NCBI GenBank assembly: GCA_036872755.1
Contig: JAVHNS010000014.1
Span: 186,001 to 250,000 of the forward strand
Reading direction: 5' to 3'
Source: Orbilia blumenaviensis
Lineage: Eukaryota > Ascomycota > Orbiliomycetes > Orbiliales > Orbiliaceae
DNA: 64,000 nucleotides
This document shows, one piece after another, positions 59,205-64,000 of this stretch. The notes under the pieces were generated by a model. The model was not told where the DNA came from. It saw nothing but the letters and a program-made list of their open reading frames with translations, and did not search any database. Made by a program: the position numbers and the translations under genes. Position 1 is the stretch's first letter. Every line of letters starts with the position of its first letter.

Positions 59205-62200
59205 CTAGCAGCGGAAGACTTTGATTTTTTTTTCAACGCGTGCACGACACACTGGACAATTGCTACGGGGAGCAACTATCCCCTCTGGGCGGTTCGGGGC
59301 AGCAGGCGCAACGGTATCCGCGCACCATTGACAAAGGACAAGGTGAGCACATGGGAGCAGAACTAAATTTCGTTAGTTAGCTCGGAAGCAGTCCCTTTGG
59401 ATCAAGGATGGTCACTTACCCATATCAGCAATCTGCCCGTAACAAACCTTACAGTCAACCATAATCTTCAAATCCTCTTCTTTCATATTATCAGGTCTCT
59501 CGGGGTGATCCAAGCTTCTTGTAGTCTGAGAACTGTTGTTGTTTGCGCCTCGGCCTACTGGAGTTGGCCCAGAACCCCCTTCACGGCTCCACCGGTGAGG
59601 AAAGTCCATGATGCCGCTTTCTCTAGCGCTCGTTACAAAGCTGGCAATGTTACGAATCGCTGCCTCAGAATGACGGAACTGGCTCTCTGCATCGCGATCG
59701 CGGAAACGACGAACCCTATCGATTCTTGTTGGAAAGCGCTCCCGTACATCGTTGTCTGATGCCCGATTTCCCGCCTGAGATGACCCCGGCAATTGACCAG
59801 CGTCATCGGTGGAAAGCCCAAATTGACCTCGAAAACGTGCTCGTCGACGATTTGCACTCTCTAATGGTACCCTTGACAAGTAGCCATCAACAAGGGTCGC
59901 AAAAAGCTGATCATCATCACCCATTGGATTATCCAAGGGTATAAGATCCTCATAATCGCCTTCGGAGTTCGAAGATGGATCATCTTCTGTAGTGATTCCA
60001 AATGGGAGGGCATGGTCCGGAGAGCGCGTATGGATATTACTATGGGGTGATGGTTGATTGTGGCTCGGCCAGTTAACATACCATCCCTGTGAAGGGCCAG
60101 GGTGGGGTCGATGGCCGCTGGACATATCTGGTTGATTTTGCTGCACTTGGCGTTGAAGACCAGAACGTTGAAGTAACTCGTAGTTTCGCTGAGCTCTGTG
60201 TTGTTGTAGTCGATTCATATTGCCCTCGTTGTTGCTTACAGACGTAGGAGGGGATCTTAACAGCTCGCGTTGTTCTGCTTCCATTTCTCGATAGCGACGC
60301 CTGGTTTCTTCGGCTCGCTGATATTCTTCGTAATTTTGATGGAACCTGATGATTTGAGCAGAGGGAAATACCATACTGGTTAGCTAGCTGGCCATACACG
60401 TTGGGATTTCTCGGCATGGTAGGGAGGTTCCAACACGCTAGCTATAACACTACTTTCTAGCAGAGGATCTGTCGTAGGGATTCAAAGAGATACGGGTTGA
60501 GACAGTTATGGGGAGATAAGTAGATGTGTCATAGTGCTGTTTGGTGGGAGCTGCGGGGGGTGATAGCTAGATGACGATCGTAGCGCATGGAGAGGTGGTT
60601 GAAATCCATAACATGCGGCGCGAGGAGCTACCAAACCCAACCACAAAAATAGATAAAGAAAAACTTACATTGTACGAATAGGGCTTTCATAGTCTTCACG
60701 TTCAACGTCTGCCCTTGTGCCCAGAGCCTGCGCTAAAGGATTTGTTCGCTCCCTCCTTCTAGCGGGAAACCCATCGCTTCCATTCGAATTTTGGCGATTA
60801 TGGTTTGCATTACTATTTGATATGGATCCGCCTCGCGGTCTATTGAGAGTTCGGGGTGGGGAGAACCTTGGAACTGGAAGATGAGGGATACTGGGCAGGA
60901 AATTTGGAGGCAGTCGGTGCGCCGGGGACGTCAAACCACTTCTAGGCGTTGACGACTCCGTCGAACCCTGAGTGGGAGGGCTCGTAGTCTGATCTAATAG
61001 ATTAGGGCGTAGGCTTCGTCTATTTGCTGGAGAAACAAAGGGGGCCATTCCCGCGATAGGCGACCCAGACATCGTGTTTTGGGGAGTGCTTGTCGAAAAG
61101 CTACTGGAAACATCACGTCTGGGTGTTCCCATGGCTGGAGGTTCATTCAGTTGATTTCGGCTAGACTCTCCAGGAAGCAGCGAGGTGCTCCAAGGTTCGC
61201 TAGTCGGTGGGTTAGGGAGGTAAATCCGGTGCCTGAGAGAACTATGTACGGGTGGTTCGGTTTCGACCGCTCTCCCAGGCTCACTAGAAGAGCTGTTCGT
61301 CCTGTTGGAGCTGTCGGAGTTCTGACTACTTGGAAGGTCGCTCATTACCGCATCGACGATCGTGCTATCCACGCTCGTCCTGTTTGTATTGGCATGATTT
61401 GAGGAGCTGGCAGACAAGGGCCGCTGGCTTTCCCATTCGGATTCATTTCTTTCACGGAGCTGGCGACGACGATCTGCTGCAACACGATCTGTCTCAATAT
61501 CTGGCGTTACAGACGAAATAGGGCGAGCCCGATGACGAGAACGAAAGAAAGATAATACATGAGCACCAGAATGAGAGTGGTAGCGGGAGGTTTCAGAAAC
61601 TTCAACAGGGGAGGCAGGATGACGTGGCAATGGAATGGAATGAAAAGAAGAAGAAGATGGAGAAGACGAAGCAGCAGTGGTGCTACCAACAAGTAGAGGC
61701 CAGCCCTCCGAGGTGGTAGAACCAGCAGCGTAAGGAGACGTACCGGCAGTGATACGGCCTGCTTCTCGATCACGATCCCGTTCACGTTCACCGTCGATAA
61801 CAGGCGCCGGTCGACCAGTGTTGTCCGCTGAAGCATTTGGGCGAGTGTTCGGCATGTTTTCGGAAGGCGTACCCCCTCGACGCCTATTCATTCGGTGAGG
61901 GGATACTTGAGCTGATGGGTTAGCAATCGTATTCGTAATCAGAGATACACCTCCTGTTGTGGACCGACTTTCGTCTGATGATGTGTGATGATGGGAAATA
62001 TTGTTGTTGCCTTGACCATGGATGTTGTTATTATTGCCAGCCGTTCCAGATGCCTGAGAATTCGATGCTGAATGAAGAAAATTGCCAAAGCTGGCAACCC
62101 TTCCAAAACTGATCCCTATGTGCCCCAGATTTGGATGAGCGGCCGAGCTTCCACCTCCATGACCACCACTATTGTTATTATTGTTATTGTTGCTGCCGTT

Positions 62201-62794
62201 GCTGCCGTTGCTGCCGGTCCCACTGTTGTTCCCAGTACTACTACCGCTGCTGCTGCTGCTACTGCTTCCAGTGCCAGATAACATTGGCATATCGAAAGGC
62301 CCTGGTGTGCTCAACAGCTGAAAATATTCATCCCTTGCCTGCATGGTAAGGGATCCACCCCTGGACTGCCTATCCAACTCTGTCATCCTTTTGGCCTTAT
62401 AACGAGCGGTGTAGTACTGCCTGCGCAAAGTTTCGAACTCCGGCGAGTACCTCGGCTCATCTGCAATTCTGGTTTCCAATTCTCCCCATGAACGAATATG
62501 CTGAGCGACGACCGGATGGTATTCGTTGGAGAAATTGGGGCTCATCAGTCGGAAAACAGCGTACGAAGGTGGAAACCCATCCTCAGGGGCAATCGGAGCC
62601 GGATGAGCTGAAGGTGGAAGAGGATGTCGGGATGAGCCGGGGTGGGTAGGAGTTTGGATCGAGGTCGCAGTATTCGGTGGAGTGGCGAGATGGAAAAGAT
62701 CCCACGCCGTGAGCCGGGGCTGACTATTATCACGATATGAGGGGGCTCTTGTGTTCAGTCTATCCCAATAATCTAAATTGGACGCCAGAATCAT
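59205..62794 (-). CDS. Large RING-finger protein, probable E3 ubiquitin ligase
   Basis: Three exons on the minus strand (62794-60669, 60375-59420, 59362-59205) give 1079 aa. The last 50 residues hold a C3HC4 RING: Cys1017, Cys1020, Cys1032, His1034, Cys1038, Cys1041, Cys1063, Cys1066; the 57-nt intron with CTAACTAAC splits it in phase 1. The first 140 residues look folded (LASNLDYWDRLNTRAPSYRD, FRLMSPNFSNEYHPVVAQHI). The middle is long and disordered with Ser, Asn and Gly runs. The first intron (60668-60376, 293 nt) has a perfect GTAAGT donor but an acceptor only a few bases from the nearest CTAAC. If it is not spliced, the N-terminal part would be a separate 709-aa protein. Start taken at ATG 62794 (MILASNL). 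Likely role: substrate ubiquitination; target unknown. Confidence 0.78.
62150..62275 (-). repeat. Trinucleotide repeats encoding Ser/Asn/Gly runs
   Basis: Inside the RING gene the coding strand reads a poly-Ser stretch, GSNGSNGSN and a poly-Asn stretch. Such triplet runs expand and contract without breaking the frame and mark a disordered linker. Confidence 0.7.
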
Positions 62795-64000
62795 GCACCC
62801 GCCGGCCAGAGCAGGCGGGGAGAAAGACACCAAGTTAGCAGACGGAACCTCCAATCAAAGGCTCCTCGACAAAGGCAATGCAAGGCGAAATTACAGTTCA
62901 AACAGGTAAGATTAAGTGCAATCGCAGTCAAGCTGGTGATGGTGTTGTTGCAGCAGGACAAGAAAGGGCAAGACACTCAGGCAAGCAAGCAGGGTTGGCT
63001 GTTCTGTTTGTTCAGCCGAAGGTTTACAAGAAAGAGAGGCGGCCCGACTCCGAAAACAACGAACTCGAAGCAGAAGGGAAACCACCCAGTTCTTATGCTT
63101 TCGTGCCCAAAACTGTAGCGTCCCACTAGCACTGCGGGATGTGCTCATGAAGGTTTTTGCAAGCCGCTCAATTGGTGGCAGGTCACAGACTGGGTAGGCC
63201 ATTAACAGCGCAAACGATCAACGCAAATGCGGCAGACATGGCACGTACAGCACGATCATGGTATATATGAGCAGAGCTTAGGGGTATTGGGCCAGTTATA
63301 AGCAAGCAAGTAGGCAAGCAAATGGAGAGCGAGCGAGCAGCACTTGAGTGGTGGCGGCCAAATGGTAGGAGTTATCCGGAGCACACACATTGGGTTTCTT
63401 TCTTTCTTTTTTTTTTTTAATCGATCAAAGATGAAAACGCTCGTAAAAAAATATATATCAGGAGGGGCGGGGGGTAAGGTACCTCTACAGTATGAGCAAT
63501 AATGAGCCCATCTGGGTGCATCAAGAACTACACCGCCGCCGTCGACGTATCTGAAGTTTGAGTTATGCCAATTTTAGCTTTCTGTTCAGTTCCTGTTGTA
63601 TTTCACTCTGCCGACCCTGGCGCAGCAATTCGCTCTTCGAAACAGCCCCGTAGGTGGTACAAAATAACAGGAAGAAAAATCAATTTTTTTTAAGAAAAAA
63701 AAAAAAAAAAAAAACAGGTAAGTGGGTAAGAGGAACACTTGATTCGGCTGCCAGGATTGTAGTGGTGTTTTCGTCACTTTAGATCCGGAGGATTGAGCAT
63801 CGAAGGGGAGCCAAAGGGACGAGAACAGGTGAACCGATCGGGTCTATCAGGGACTAAGAAAACTCAAAGAGAATTTGGCGGGAGGATAGCGGTGGATATA
63901 AGTACCTTTCGTAATATTGTTCATGGGGCCTGTTGTCGCCACAGGAGCAGCATTCTCCTCGGTGAAGGGAACACCTTGTAACGTCTTTGTGTGCGCATTT
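62795..64000. other. Right flank, 5' region of the RING gene
   Basis: Probably a long promoter and 5' UTR. It has a CTTT/T-tract near 63400-63419 and an A-tract near 63697-63714. The antiparallel frames of 60-95 codons show no domains. No gene supported. Confidence 0.4.

Overview
The window is nuclear DNA of a filamentous ascomycete (Pezizomycotina). A helotialean / Leotiomycetes-type genome is my best guess, but that is an inference. The reasons are genes split by short GT-AG introns (about 46-150 nt) with clear CTAAC/CTAAT branch points, fungal-specific families (SAT4/Pth11-like 7-TM proteins, fucose-lectin fold, multi-LysM protein, GH55 glucanase), long gene-poor spacers, and one island of almost pure A+T. 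There is nothing bacterial: no operons, Shine-Dalgarno sites or CRISPR. Exon structures were worked out by hand from reading frame, splice consensus and family conservation; every multi-exon model given as coding sums to a multiple of three.

Layout. 2.4-4.3 kb (+): membrane-anchored fucose-lectin-fold protein. 5.6-7.4 kb (-): rhodopsin-like 7-TM protein. 8.5-10.7 kb (-): secreted type-B carboxylesterase. 13.8-15.9 kb (+): PAF-acetylhydrolase-like hydrolase. 17.0-18.4 kb (+): secreted protein of unknown family. 20.1-20.8 kb (+): secreted Thr-rich protein. 21.3-22.7 kb (-): second 7-TM protein. 23.7-27.2 kb (-): one long reading frame (coiled coil plus LRR-like tail) crossed by a single in-frame TAG. 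28.0-29.5 kb (+): CCCH zinc-finger/LRR protein, head-to-head with the previous one. 31.1-31.6 kb (-): frameshifted thioredoxin-fold gene without the CxxC site. 32.9-35.05 kb: a TIR- and TA-bounded element whose interior is almost only A and T. 36.85-37.27 kb: a small foldback (MITE-like) element. 37.7-44.5 kb (-): a 14-exon, 1906-aa secreted protein combining a NucA/NucB-type nuclease-like domain, a GH55 beta-1,3-glucanase module and a Cys-rich tail. 47.4-49.7 kb (+): secreted five-LysM protein with an 8-nt microexon. 50.8-52.6 kb (-): F-box protein. 54.1-54.7 kb (-): secreted Ser/Thr-rich protein. 56.0-57.8 kb (-): aspartyl-peptidase-fold protein without both catalytic motifs. 59.2-62.8 kb (-): large RING-finger protein.

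Taken together, the region is rich in secreted and surface proteins that read or cut carbohydrates (lectin, LysM, GH55), lipids or esters (two alpha/beta hydrolases) and possibly nucleic acids, plus two membrane receptors. The glucanase/nuclease gene and the LysM gene are divergently arranged next to transposon debris, a setting often seen for host- or competitor-interaction genes; their co-function is inference. Three genes look like enzyme folds that kept their shape and lost their catalytic residues or reading frame.
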